Positions 56,465 through 63,948 of a stretch of DNA of 64,000 bases are shown piece after piece. The position numbers and the translations under genes were made by a program. The stretch is from the NCBI RefSeq assembly GCF_028751195.1, contig NZ_CP066784.1, positions 310,001 through 374,000 of the forward strand, in the 5' to 3' direction. The notes beneath the pieces were generated by a model. The model did no database searches. It was not told the DNA's origin and saw only the letters and a program-made list of their open reading frames with translations. Each line of letters opens with the position of its first letter. The stretch's first letter is position 1. The DNA comes from Alicyclobacillus sp. ALC3 (GTDB lineage Bacteria > Bacillota > Bacilli > Alicyclobacillales > Alicyclobacillaceae).

Positions 56465-56938
56465 CTAGTGTTCTTCCGTAGGCATAATGCGCATCATCTC
56501 TTCGTGCTGTTCCACGAAGGCCGCAGCGACTTGTTCGTATTCTGCATCCTCTGGGACCTGCAACTCGTAGTTTGGCGCTTCCCCTGCAATGCGAAACAAC
56601 ACCACTTCCGGTGCCTCGCTGTCGCTCTCTCGGTCGTAGTACGCACCATACTTGCGCTTCCCAATCACGAAATAACTGCCGAGCGCGTACGTCCTGCTTT
56701 CTTTGTCTGACTCCTGCACTTGAATTAAGAAGATGCCCTGAATATTGTCAAGGATGGTGTCCGTAAACTTCTGCCCTGGATAATCCAGCAACAGTTCGCC
56801 ATCTTTCTGCTCGACAATCCGAAATAGAAACTTCGCGTCATCCCTCTCCCAGGACAACAGCAAGAGATGAGCGTCTTCATATAAAAATGCATACTGCTTC
56901 GCGTTCGGAAACGCGAGCCTCGGTTGTGTCCACGCCAT
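56465..56938 (-). CDS. Hypothetical protein with a DUF1292-like C-terminal half
   Basis: 157 residues from the ATG at 56938 (MAWTQPRLAF), after GGAGG. The N-terminal half is unrecognised. The C-terminal half (YALGSYFVIGKRKYGAYY, then EVVLFRI) lines up with the separate DUF1292 protein encoded at 57941-58252 (FVLGEVLTVEGRDYAVLL, then VIFRI), suggesting a domain duplication. Acidic. Behind a promoter and a leader terminator. Confidence 0.72.
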   Translation of the reverse strand: MAWTQPRLAFPNAKQYAFLYEDAHLLLLSWERDDAKFLFRIVEQKDGELLLDYPGQKFTDTILDNIQGIFLIQVQESDKESRTYALGSYFVIGKRKYGAYYDRESDSEAPEVVLFRIAGEAPNYELQVPEDAEYEQVAAAFVEQHEEMMRIMPTEEH

Positions 56939-56981
56939 TACAGATTCCTCCATTCAACTGGGCACATTGGCAGTTAGGCAG

Positions 56982-57011
56982 AAAAAAAGCAGCGGGCACC
57001 GCCCCCACTGC
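56982..57011 (-). terminator. Terminator in the leader of the DUF1292-like gene
   Basis: Minus strand GCAGTGGGGGC - GGT - GCCCGCTGC then TTTTTTT, 44 bp before the start codon and downstream of a promoter on the same strand. This is an attenuator-like arrangement. Confidence 0.65.
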
Positions 57012-57069
57012 CCACTCGCAGACACGCGAGGGTCTTCCTAGATGTCCTTTCTCAGAAACCGTCCTGTTT

Positions 57070-57098
57070 AGATTAAGAATCTATTCGACTCTGGTCAA
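57070..57098 (-). promoter_or_regulatory. Sigma-A promoter of the DUF1292-like gene
   Basis: Minus strand TTGACC (57098-57093), 17 bp, TAATCT (57075-57070). Leader of about 125 nt to the ATG. Confidence 0.65.
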
Positions 57099-57132
57099 GT
57101 CCTCTGCGGGAGTGTTCCCTGCACGTTTGTGC

Positions 57133-57138
57133 TATAAT
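57133..57138 (+). promoter_or_regulatory. Extended -10 promoter for the plus-strand genes
   Basis: TGCTATAAT: perfect TATAAT with an upstream TG. No clear -35, which extended -10 promoters do not need. Divergent from the minus-strand promoter 35 bp away. Confidence 0.6.
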
Positions 57139-57214
57139 CATGCTGGGTTCTTTGTACGTTGCAATGGGCGAGAACGCGGACTGCTGTCACACCGGAGTGG
57201 AAGGGGCGCACATC

Positions 57215-57433
57215 GTGAGGAAAACCTTAGCCATCCGCTATCTGCTGTTTGGGTTGTTGTTTGCGTTGGTCATTGTCGGTCTAATCTCCCATGCCTACCC
57301 CTTACTGGTCGGATGCATTGTGGCGGCCATCATCCTTGGTGTCATCGGTGATAAGGTCGAGAACGCGCCGACCGAGCCATTTCGCAAGTACAACGAACTT
57401 CATCACAGACACCACCATCACGAAAATGTCTGA
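57215..57433 (+). CDS. Small two-helix membrane protein, His-rich tail
   Basis: 72 residues from a GTG at 57215 after GGAAGGGG. Two membrane helices (about 6-26 and 27-46) then a short cytoplasmic tail ending HHRHHHHENV. The His cluster could bind metal, but that is a guess. No family recognised. 29 bp before ricA. Confidence 0.65.
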   Translation: MRKTLAIRYLLFGLLFALVIVGLISHAYPLLVGCIVAAIILGVIGDKVENAPTEPFRKYNELHHRHHHHENV

Positions 57434-57462
57434 CGCACTTCGCTAGAACCAGGAGGTACCGC

Positions 57463-57849
57463 ATGATCGACCGCAACGAACTGTGGGCCGAGGCCGACGA
57501 ACTCGCTGACCTCATCATCCAGTCCCCCGAGGTGATTCACTACCAAGAGGCGGAAAAGGCACTCAAGGCTACGCCGAAAGCGCAAGCCAAAATGACACAA
57601 CTGCGCGACCTACAGGAACAGATTGCTGAATACCAGGCTCGTAAAGTACCGTTTGAACACTATAAGTACCTGATGCGCGACATGGAATCACTGCTGGCGG
57701 AGTTGGAGACAATACAGGAAGTTAAAACATTCCAAGGCGCACAAACAGCACTGAATGAATTGTTGCAAACCGTCTCAAACCAACTGTCACGCGCCGTGCT
57801 AGAACGTGTGACCGGTGAGGACAGCGGATGCACGTCGGGAGATTGTTGA
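57463..57849 (+). CDS. ricA: YlbF/YmcA-family protein, RicA-like
   Basis: 128 residues, nearly all helical. MRDMESLLAELETIQEVKTF and ALNELLQTVSNQLSRAV align with YmcA (RicA), and the C-terminal GCTSGDC supplies two Cys. In B. subtilis RicA, RicF and RicT form an iron-sulfur complex that affects RNase Y processing, biofilm formation and sporulation. YlbF is the alternative paralogue. ATG after AGGAGG. Confidence 0.75.
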   Translation: MIDRNELWAEADELADLIIQSPEVIHYQEAEKALKATPKAQAKMTQLRDLQEQIAEYQARKVPFEHYKYLMRDMESLLAELETIQEVKTFQGAQTALNELLQTVSNQLSRAVLERVTGEDSGCTSGDC

Positions 57850-57940
57850 CGTAACCGGTGAACCCGTGCTTTGACACTGCAGGCGGGACATGATATTCTG
57901 TTCGAGTTATTTTTTCCCACCGGAGGAAGGAAGGTTTTGA

Positions 57941-58252
57941 ATGGCGAATCACGATGATCACGACCATGATCATGACCACGAATTTACCGACGATGAAGTC
58001 ATCGTGCTGGAAGACGAAGACGGAACAGAACACAGCTTTGTGCTCGGCGAAGTACTCACCGTAGAAGGTAGGGACTACGCAGTTCTGTTGCCGATTGAAG
58101 AGGATTTGGAAGAAGGCGTCATTTTCCGCATCGACGGAGAAGATGGCAATGAGATGGTCCTCGCCGACATTGAAAGCGACGAAGAGTGGCAAAAGGTCGT
58201 CGATGCCTACAATGAAATGCTCGACGAAGAGGAAGGCGAAGACGAAGACTGA
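57941..58252 (+). CDS. DUF1292-family acidic protein (YrzB-like)
   Basis: 103 residues, strongly acidic, with an N-terminal Asp/His repeat (HDDHDHDHDHE). The DUF1292 core (VLGEVLTVEGRDYAVLLP ... GVIFRI) follows. Widespread in Firmicutes, function unknown. ATG after GGAGGAAGG. Confidence 0.82.
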   Translation: MANHDDHDHDHDHEFTDDEVIVLEDEDGTEHSFVLGEVLTVEGRDYAVLLPIEEDLEEGVIFRIDGEDGNEMVLADIESDEEWQKVVDAYNEMLDEEEGEDED

Positions 58253-58279
58253 CATCTTCAGGAACTGAGGCCAACCATA

Positions 58280-58312
58280 GGCAGCCCGACTTTGTAGCGG
58301 GCTGCCATTGTT
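58280..58312. terminator. Terminator between the DUF1292 gene and a convergent small gene
   Basis: GGCAGCCCG - 9-base loop - CGGGCTGCC then ATTGTTATT on the plus strand; symmetrical, so it can serve both directions. Confidence 0.8.
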
Positions 58313-58313
58313 A

Positions 58314-58394
58314 TTACTTGACCCAAGCAACTAAGCCAATCGCCAGTACCAAGCATAGCAACATGGCTACAACAGGATTAAGTAACGAGATCAC
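58314..58394 (-). CDS. 26-residue hydrophobic peptide
   Basis: GTG start at 58394 gives M-I-S-L-L-N-P then VVAMLLCLVLAIGLVAW and V-K, ending in tandem TAA stops. It is one membrane-spanning helix with a C-terminal Lys. GGCGGGG lies seven bases before the start, and a good promoter lies 30 bp upstream. Resembles holin-like or type I toxin peptides and other small membrane proteins of Bacilli in size and topology only. Confidence 0.6.
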   Translation of the reverse strand: MISLLNPVVAMLLCLVLAIGLVAWVK

Positions 58395-58423
58395 AGTCAC
58401 ACCCCGCCTTTCTACTCCTTGTC

Positions 58424-58452
58424 ATCATAATGAAGGTTCCACGCAGAATCAA
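58424..58452 (-). promoter_or_regulatory. Promoter of the 26-residue peptide gene
   Basis: Minus strand TTGATT (58452-58447), 17 bp, TATGAT (58429-58424). Just upstream (58467-58484) is a CTAGTA/TACTAG inverted repeat that could be an operator. Confidence 0.6.
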
Positions 58453-58520
58453 TGCCTCAGTCTCGTCTAGTATGTTTGTACTAGTGCACATTACCTAGAA
58501 AAAAACCATCCCATCGAGTG

Positions 58521-58549
58521 ATGACTAGACCAACAGTCCCGGAGATAAT
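58521..58549 (+). promoter_or_regulatory. Candidate promoter of the structured RNA
   Basis: ATGACT (58521-58526), 17 bp, GATAAT (58544-58549). Predicted start near 58556, within the first hairpin of the RNA candidate. Confidence 0.5.
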
Positions 58550-58553
58550 AAAA

Positions 58554-58936
58554 GTGTTCCAAGCGGGAACACCGAAATACAAGAAGTGATAACAAGGCAT
58601 TCGGATAAGGGTAGGATCGTCGGCCTCTCCTCCATAGCTGATGAAAATCAGCTAACACCCAGCAGGCACTGTTTCTGCCGAAGGCACTTTAGACTACCAC
58701 GTGACTTGCTGGGGAGAATAACCAAACACGTTGCTTCACGTGTCCGAAACTCGCCGTGAAGCAAAGCGGGGAGTACGGTGGATCCGGATCCAGCTCGACA
58801 GAGCGCGACAACCAGATATGAAGCGCGGAGAGGCTGACGATCGTATCCTTATCCTATAACGCACTACCCCCCCAAAACCACTCGAATCGAGGATAAAGAC
58901 CTGGGATGGCGGTCGCCTTTCGGGTCTTTATCCTCG
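58554..58936 (+). ncRNA. Candidate structured non-coding RNA with a 28-position closing helix
   Basis: No gene in 58395-59050. Plus-strand folding by eye: hairpin GTGTTCC/GGAACAC (58554-58572); closing helix 58603-58630 with 58827-58854 (27 of 28 positions pair, two as G-U, one G-G mismatch); TAGCTGAT-GAAA-ATCAGCTA (58635-58654); CCCAGCAGG with CTTGCTGGG (58658-58666, 58705-58713); TTGCTTCACG with CGTGAAGCAA (58731-58740, 58755-58764); palindrome TGGATCCGGATCCA (58779-58792). Three G-U pairs would be C-A on the other strand, favouring plus. Class unknown. It could instead be a leader of the CoA-transferase gene or a MITE. Confidence 0.65.
58888..58936 (+). terminator. Long inverted repeat, possible terminator of the RNA
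   Basis: CGAGGATAAAGACC (58888-58901) and GGTCTTTATCCTCG (58923-58936) are perfect 14-bp arms; 21-base loop. The T-tract is only CTTTAT inside the arm, so termination is uncertain. Confidence 0.5.
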
Positions 58937-59050
58937 TCTCGGGACAAAATAGCGACTGGCGCCTGCACTAAATGCCAGTCTACCGAAGCACCGCATCTGC
59001 ATCATTCATAAGCTGCTATCGACCTTGAATTGGCGAAGGAGTGGTTACGG

Positions 59051-60322
59051 GTGAAAATGGTTCAACTCAGTGAGGCAATGTCACACATTCAGTCCCGCAT
59101 GCGAATATACACACAAGGGATGGCATCTACTCCTCATTACCTGCTGGCTGGACTCGCCGAGCGAGCAAAGTCTCTCGACGGGGTGACCATGTACCATCTG
59201 CACCTAGAAGGCCCAACACCCTGGGTCACATCGGAACTGCGCCCACACATCAAGGACATCTCCTTGTTCGTCGGGAAAAACCTTCGAGATGCGGTGAGAA
59301 CAGGTCTATCCGACTACGTCCCAATCTTTTTATCAGAAGTTCCGTGGTTTTTACAACAGCCTAAGTTCCGACCCCATGTTGTGTTAATTAACGTCAGCCC
59401 TCCCGACCGACATGGATTCGTCAGTCTTGGGCCAACCATTGAGGCAACGTTAGCAGCAGTACATAATGCAGACATCGTCATTGCACAAGTCAACCCATAC
59501 GTGCCTCGCACTCTTGGGGATGCTCTGCTTTCCGTTCATGACATCACCTACGGTGTCGAGTATGCAGAGTCGCTCAACGCCTCTGAAGTCGGCTCCTCGG
59601 ATCAAATTTCCAGAGAAATTGGCCGCTATGTAGCCGATCTCATTCCTGACCGTGCGACGCTCCAACTCGGAATCGGTCGTATTCCAGACGCCGTGCTAAC
59701 TGAACTTACTGACCACAAGGACCTCGGTGTTCACAGTGAGATGATCTCCGACGGTGTTCGCGCACTCACTGAACAAGGTGTCATAACCGGTCGCTACAAG
59801 ACAACCGACCCTGGCCAAATTGTGGCCACTTTCTGCATGGGCAGCCATGCGCTGTACGAATTCATTAACGATAACCCGGCGGTATCCATCCGTGCGGTGG
59901 ACTATACGAACAACACCGCCGTAATCCGTCAGAACCCGCGCATGATGTCGGTCAACTCTGCCGTAGAGGTCGACTTGACCGGACAAGTCGTTGCAGAATC
60001 TGTTGGCCCGCGCATACTCTCTGGTGTAGGTGGGCAGATGGACTTCGTCCGCGGCGCAAGTCTCTCTGTTGAGGGCAAGTCCATCATTGCCCTCCCCTCC
60101 CGCACAAACTCTGGTCGACCCCGCATTGTCGCGAACCTGCAGGAAGGCGCCGGAGTGACGACAACGCGCAATCACGTGCAGTTTGTCGTTACCGAATACG
60201 GTGTCGCAGCACTACATGGACAGACACTTCGCGAACGAGCACGTCAACTCATTGCGGTCGCGCATCCGGACGACAGAGCCAGCCTGGAAGAACAGGTCGG
60301 CAAACGGCTACCAAGGCTCTGA
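59051..60322 (+). CDS. Acetyl-CoA hydrolase / 4-hydroxybutyrate-type CoA-transferase
   Basis: About 423 residues from a GTG at 59051 nine bases after GAAGGAG. Family I CoA-transferase (Cat2/Ach1) fold: N-terminal domain, then GIGRIPDAVL, the catalytic-Glu region SVNSAVEVDLTGQV (about 300), and GVGGQMDFVRGA. Substrate could be acetyl-, butyryl- or 4-hydroxybutyryl-CoA. Monocistronic, closed by a terminator. Confidence 0.88.
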   Translation: MKMVQLSEAMSHIQSRMRIYTQGMASTPHYLLAGLAERAKSLDGVTMYHLHLEGPTPWVTSELRPHIKDISLFVGKNLRDAVRTGLSDYVPIFLSEVPWFLQQPKFRPHVVLINVSPPDRHGFVSLGPTIEATLAAVHNADIVIAQVNPYVPRTLGDALLSVHDITYGVEYAESLNASEVGSSDQISREIGRYVADLIPDRATLQLGIGRIPDAVLTELTDHKDLGVHSEMISDGVRALTEQGVITGRYKTTDPGQIVATFCMGSHALYEFINDNPAVSIRAVDYTNNTAVIRQNPRMMSVNSAVEVDLTGQVVAESVGPRILSGVGGQMDFVRGASLSVEGKSIIALPSRTNSGRPRIVANLQEGAGVTTTRNHVQFVVTEYGVAALHGQTLRERARQLIAVAHPDDRASLEEQVGKRLPRL

Positions 60323-60363
60323 AAGGCGGGCACCGAGCGTCAATTTTCCGCTTCAAGCAGGCT

Positions 60364-60396
60364 GCAGCCGACCCCTATGCGGTGTCGGCTGCTTTG
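60364..60396. terminator. Terminator between the CoA-transferase and the fix operon
   Basis: GCAGCCGAC - 11-base loop - GTCGGCTGC then TTTG; convergent genes on either side. Confidence 0.75.
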
Positions 60397-60413
60397 ACTG
60401 TGGTTACACCACA

Positions 60414-60833
60414 CTACAGCACGCTGTGCGGAGGTTGGTCCACAAACGCACCAGACGGACTGCGTACTCTGCTGCGACGAATCGTCCGCAACAGCCCTCT
60501 GACACCGCCAGTCTTGTACGACGCCAAGTGGGAGTAATAGGTTCTCCGTGAGACACCCATCTCTCTGCAAGCTTCACTCACGTTGTGGCGGGCCCGCGCC
60601 ATGTCAAACAACGTGATCCAGGAATTCACCAGTTGCCACGTCTCTTCAGCGTGATGTGCGTGACATGTGATGTACGGTCGAGGGCTATCCATGTCAAGGT
60701 CATCAAGCACCTCACAGTAGAAACAGACCTCAACATCTGTTCGGCCGCGGAGGGGGCACTCCACAAACCCCCTGCGTACTCTAAACCGTTGGGGCATCTC
60801 CGGGTCGGGTTGCCCTTGCACCGACGTTTGCAC
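60414..60833 (-). CDS. Unrecognised small protein with Cys cluster and helix-turn-helix-like end
   Basis: 139 residues from a GTG at 60833 after GGAGGGGGACACG. Residues about 20-55 hold C-P-L ... CFYC ... C-H-A-H, a possible zinc site. Residues about 85-125 (ACREMGVSRRTYYSHLASY) look like a helix-turn-helix of the Fis/recombinase type. Last gene of the fixABCX operon by orientation and spacing. It may be a regulator of the operon, but no family is recognised. Confidence 0.65.
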   Translation of the reverse strand: MQTSVQGQPDPEMPQRFRVRRGFVECPLRGRTDVEVCFYCEVLDDLDMDSPRPYITCHAHHAEETWQLVNSWITLFDMARARHNVSEACREMGVSRRTYYSHLASYKTGGVRGLLRTIRRSRVRSPSGAFVDQPPHSVL

Positions 60834-60870
60834 CGTGTCCCCCTCCTCTCGACGCTGCCCGGGCGTTCCG

Positions 60871-61266
60871 TTACAAGTCCTGTGTAACGAATCGCCCATA
60901 GGCGGTGTCAAAGCCCGCTTGTCGCAAGGCTAAGGCTAGGTCTTCCATCCGTTTCGCGACACGCCGAACAGCCACCTCGTCGGGCAAATCGCCTGCCACG
61001 AACGGTTTCGTTTCGCACACTTCCTTGTACTGGTACAAAACCCGGCGCGTTACGTCTAATCCAGTGACATAGAGAACTAGCGAAGTATAAGTGATGAACG
61101 AGAGCGCTGAAGGCTGTTGCACTGAAAACACGTCGAGACGCAGCTGCTTGACTCCAGCTGTCTGTGCGTCTTCTACCAAGTGCGTCAGACTTGGGTAGTC
61201 CACCGTCTGAACTCGACAAGCAACGTCACGTCGTGCAAACCGCCGCATCGGCACAACTCTCGGCAT
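60871..61266 (-). CDS. Unrecognised protein in the fix operon
   Basis: 131 residues, mixed alpha/beta, one Cys near each end of the first 90 residues, no membrane segment. It starts 15 bp after fixX, with AGGAGGCGGCTCGCGG upstream of ATG, a strong RBS. I do not recognise a family. Position predicts a role in assembly or use of the electron-transfer complex. Confidence 0.65.
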   Translation of the reverse strand: MPRVVPMRRFARRDVACRVQTVDYPSLTHLVEDAQTAGVKQLRLDVFSVQQPSALSFITYTSLVLYVTGLDVTRRVLYQYKEVCETKPFVAGDLPDEVAVRRVAKRMEDLALALRQAGFDTAYGRFVTQDL

Positions 61267-61281
61267 CCGCGAGCCGCCTCC

Positions 61282-61563
61282 TCAGCCAAACTTGTACGTA
61301 ATCCCGTAACCGCCTGTCGGGTACACCCACTCGATGTTTTCACTCGGGCATGCCAGCCGACAAGTTCCACACTCGATGCAGTTCTCGTAGGCTACATTCA
61401 ATTGCTTTCGCTCCGGATCCCATAAATACACATCGGCTGGGCAGAAGAAGTTGCAATCTTTGTCGCAGGTCAGACACGCTGACTCGTCGCGGACAGTCAG
61501 ATGAGACTTCTCTGCTGTCTTGTAGCGAATGCTATAGAGACGTTGCTCGAGTGTCCCGCTCAT
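61282..61563 (-). CDS. fixX: Ferredoxin-like protein FixX
   Basis: 93 residues from the ATG at 61563, overlapping fixC by 4 bp. Cys motifs CLTCDKDCNFFCP and CIECGTCRLACP; the second is a standard 4Fe-4S pattern. It carries electrons between FixC and quinone or other acceptors. Confidence 0.95.
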   Translation of the reverse strand: MSGTLEQRLYSIRYKTAEKSHLTVRDESACLTCDKDCNFFCPADVYLWDPERKQLNVAYENCIECGTCRLACPSENIEWVYPTGGYGITYKFG

Positions 61564-62864
61564 CCGTTCATCGCCCTCCATCCACGCATGGCGAGCCGCA
61601 TCAAGTCCGAGCGACCGCCTGTCGCTGCAATCAACGTGCGCATTGCCTCTTTCTGCTTTTCCTTCTTCGTCTTCGCGTCCACGGAAAGCCACTGGTAGCC
61701 TGCTTCGTTCACTGCGTCAGGCAGGGTGCGGAACAGCCGCTCCGGGTCTCCCTCTGTCATCAACCCGTGCATTCCGCGATACTTCTTCAAGTCCTTGCGT
61801 ACGAACGAGTCCTTAATGGATTTGTCATAGTCCTCGAGCATTCCGCAGGAGAAGTCGCCACGCATGTGTGCCTCGATTGCTGTTTCTCCGGCAAGGCGTC
61901 CAGAAGTCATGGCCAGGTTCGTACCCTCGCGGTGTACGGCGTTGACCATCTGCGCCGCATCGCCGCAGATCATCCAGCCATCACCGGAAACGCGCGGGAG
62001 GGATGTAAAACCACCTTCCGGAATCAGGTGGCCTGAGTACTCAAGCGTCTCACCGCCAGCGATGAGTTTACGGATGTAAGGATGTTGTTTCATCGCATCG
62101 AGTACTTCGTAAGGCTTGATGTGACGTTTGCGCAGGTCGTTTACCATAACACCGACACCAAGCGACAAGGTCTCGTTGTTGGTGTAGAGGAATCCGAGTC
62201 CTGCCATGTCCATCGTGCCACCGATCAGTTCAATCGTGCACCCTTCTCCGCTCTCAAGGTTAAAGCGGTCTTCAATCTTCTCTTTGGGCAACCGGATAAC
62301 TTCCTTCACGGCGAGCGACACTTCATCCGGTCGCCACTCACGGTGCGCACCCAACTGTTTGCCAAGCAGCGAGTTCACCCCGTCGGCGAGAATCACTATG
62401 TTTGCCAGCAGGTCACCGTCCTCGCGGTCTGTTCGGACGCCGATGACTTGCTCACCCTGTTTCAAAATCTCGGTCACAACCGTCTGGTACACCGGCACAG
62501 CGCCCGCGGCTTGCGCCTTGCCCGCAAACCAGGGGTCAAACTTCACGCGCAGACCCGTCCAACAGTTTGGCGGATTCTTGAACCGTTCGTTCCTATGCCC
62601 AACGGTCACGACACCGTCGTCAGACAACAGCGCCATCCGCTGTTCAATGACGTTTCTCTCCAGTGGTGCTTCCTTCCAAAACTCAGGGACTAGGTCTTCC
62701 ACTTGCTGGCGATAAATGACACCGCCAAAAATATTCTTCGCTCCTGGAAACTCGCCACGCTCAATCAGTGCTACTTTCAGTCCTCCGCGCGCCATCGTTA
62801 AAGCAGCAGCAGTACCAGCGGGCCCTGCGCCAACTACGATCACATCAAACCGTTCGTCCGCCAC
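61560..62864 (-). CDS. fixC: FixC, ETF-quinone oxidoreductase-like flavoprotein
   Basis: 434 residues. N-terminal FAD loop VVGAGPAGTAAALTM, C-terminal FAD motif GDAAQMVNAVHREGTN. Partner of FixAB and FixX in electron transfer, including flavin-based bifurcation in well-studied FixABCX complexes. Here possible donors are fatty acid or branched-chain acyl-CoA dehydrogenases; nitrogenase genes are not seen. Confidence 0.94.
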   Translation of the reverse strand: MADERFDVIVVGAGPAGTAAALTMARGGLKVALIERGEFPGAKNIFGGVIYRQQVEDLVPEFWKEAPLERNVIEQRMALLSDDGVVTVGHRNERFKNPPNCWTGLRVKFDPWFAGKAQAAGAVPVYQTVVTEILKQGEQVIGVRTDREDGDLLANIVILADGVNSLLGKQLGAHREWRPDEVSLAVKEVIRLPKEKIEDRFNLESGEGCTIELIGGTMDMAGLGFLYTNNETLSLGVGVMVNDLRKRHIKPYEVLDAMKQHPYIRKLIAGGETLEYSGHLIPEGGFTSLPRVSGDGWMICGDAAQMVNAVHREGTNLAMTSGRLAGETAIEAHMRGDFSCGMLEDYDKSIKDSFVRKDLKKYRGMHGLMTEGDPERLFRTLPDAVNEAGYQWLSVDAKTKKEKQKEAMRTLIAATGGRSDLMRLAMRGWRAMNG

Positions 62865-63933
62865 TGGCCGTCAACTCCTCTCCTCGTGCAAGCCGCGCCC
62901 GAAATGCCTCAGTAAGCGCCGGGATGACGTCGAACAAGTCCCCTACAATCCCGTACTGTGCGACTTGAAAAATTGGGGCCTCAGGATCGCTGTTGATGGC
63001 AATGATGGACTCCGAATTCTGCATCCCCACGACGTGCTGAATAGCTCCCGAAATGCCAGCAGCGATATAAAGCTTGGGTCGAACGGTAGATCCCGTTTGT
63101 CCCACCTGGTGTGGATGGTCAATCCAACCGGCCTCAACGGCTACGCGCGAAGCTCCGACAACTCCGCCGAGGACGTCTGCAAGCTTTTGTAGCAGTTGAA
63201 ATCCTTCCGGTCCTCCTACCCCCCGACCGCCTGCAACGATGACGTCCGCAGCTTCCAGGTCAATGCGGTTTGTGTCTTCGACAAATTGCAGGACCTGCGC
63301 ATTCATCACCTGGTTTTCGAGCGGATAAGGTACGTGAATGATTTCACCAGTCCGTGTTTCATCTTTCGCCAACGCCTTAAACACGCCAGGGCGAGCCGTC
63401 GCCATCTGCGGTTTAAATTGCTTGCAGAGAATAGTGGCCATCTGCTTTTCCGAAAACGCGGGACGCGTCGCGTGCAGCAAGCGGTCTTCGTCGACTTCAA
63501 GCTGTGTGCAGTCTGCTGTTAGTCCAGTCGGCAAGTGCGTGGCGATGGCACCAGCAAGGTCGCGCCCGGTGTACGTTGCACCAAACAGCACGATCTCGGG
63601 TTTGAAATCGTGGATCACTTCCAGACATACGCGACTGTACGGCCGCGTGCGGTACTGTTCAAGTTCCAAGTGGTCACATACGTACACACGGTCTGCCCCG
63701 TAATAAATCGCCTGCCGCGCCACATCATCTACGTGGTGGCCGATAGCGAGCGCCAAGAGTTCAGTTCCAAGTTGGTCGGCAAGTCGGCGGCCTTCACCAA
63801 GCAACTGCCACGATACGTTTTTGGCGACTCCATCTCGTTGTTCGAGGACTACCAACAACCCTTGATACGCACGCCAGTCGACTTCGCTCTCCGGTTGCAG
63901 ACCTACCGCCTTCTTCTGCGGTCGTGCCTCCAT
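62845..63933 (-). CDS. fixB: Electron transfer flavoprotein alpha subunit (FixB)
   Basis: About 362 residues; ATG at 63933 lies nine bases after GGGGAG, better spaced than the ATG two codons earlier. C-terminal FAD domain: VIVAGGRGVGGPEGF, GASRVAVEAGWI, QVGQTGSTVRPKLYIAAGIS and INSDPEAPIF. Overlaps fixC by 20 bp. Confidence 0.94.
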   Translation of the reverse strand: MEARPQKKAVGLQPESEVDWRAYQGLLVVLEQRDGVAKNVSWQLLGEGRRLADQLGTELLALAIGHHVDDVARQAIYYGADRVYVCDHLELEQYRTRPYSRVCLEVIHDFKPEIVLFGATYTGRDLAGAIATHLPTGLTADCTQLEVDEDRLLHATRPAFSEKQMATILCKQFKPQMATARPGVFKALAKDETRTGEIIHVPYPLENQVMNAQVLQFVEDTNRIDLEAADVIVAGGRGVGGPEGFQLLQKLADVLGGVVGASRVAVEAGWIDHPHQVGQTGSTVRPKLYIAAGISGAIQHVVGMQNSESIIAINSDPEAPIFQVAQYGIVGDLFDVIPALTEAFRARLARGEELTASGGRTV

Positions 63934-63948
63934 CTGCATCTACTCCCC

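Noticed and set aside
58603-58854. MITE with 28-bp terminal inverted repeats
   Set aside because: Not excluded, but no target-site duplication is seen at the ends, and nested stems and G-U pairs favour an RNA. Kept as an alternative in the finding.
58600-58860. Cobalamin or ydaO-type riboswitch, or group II intron remnant
   Set aside because: Scattered pieces (GAAAATC, GGCACTG, GAAGGC, CAGCTAAC) look similar, but a proper B12 box, the ydaO core and an intron domain V are not found.
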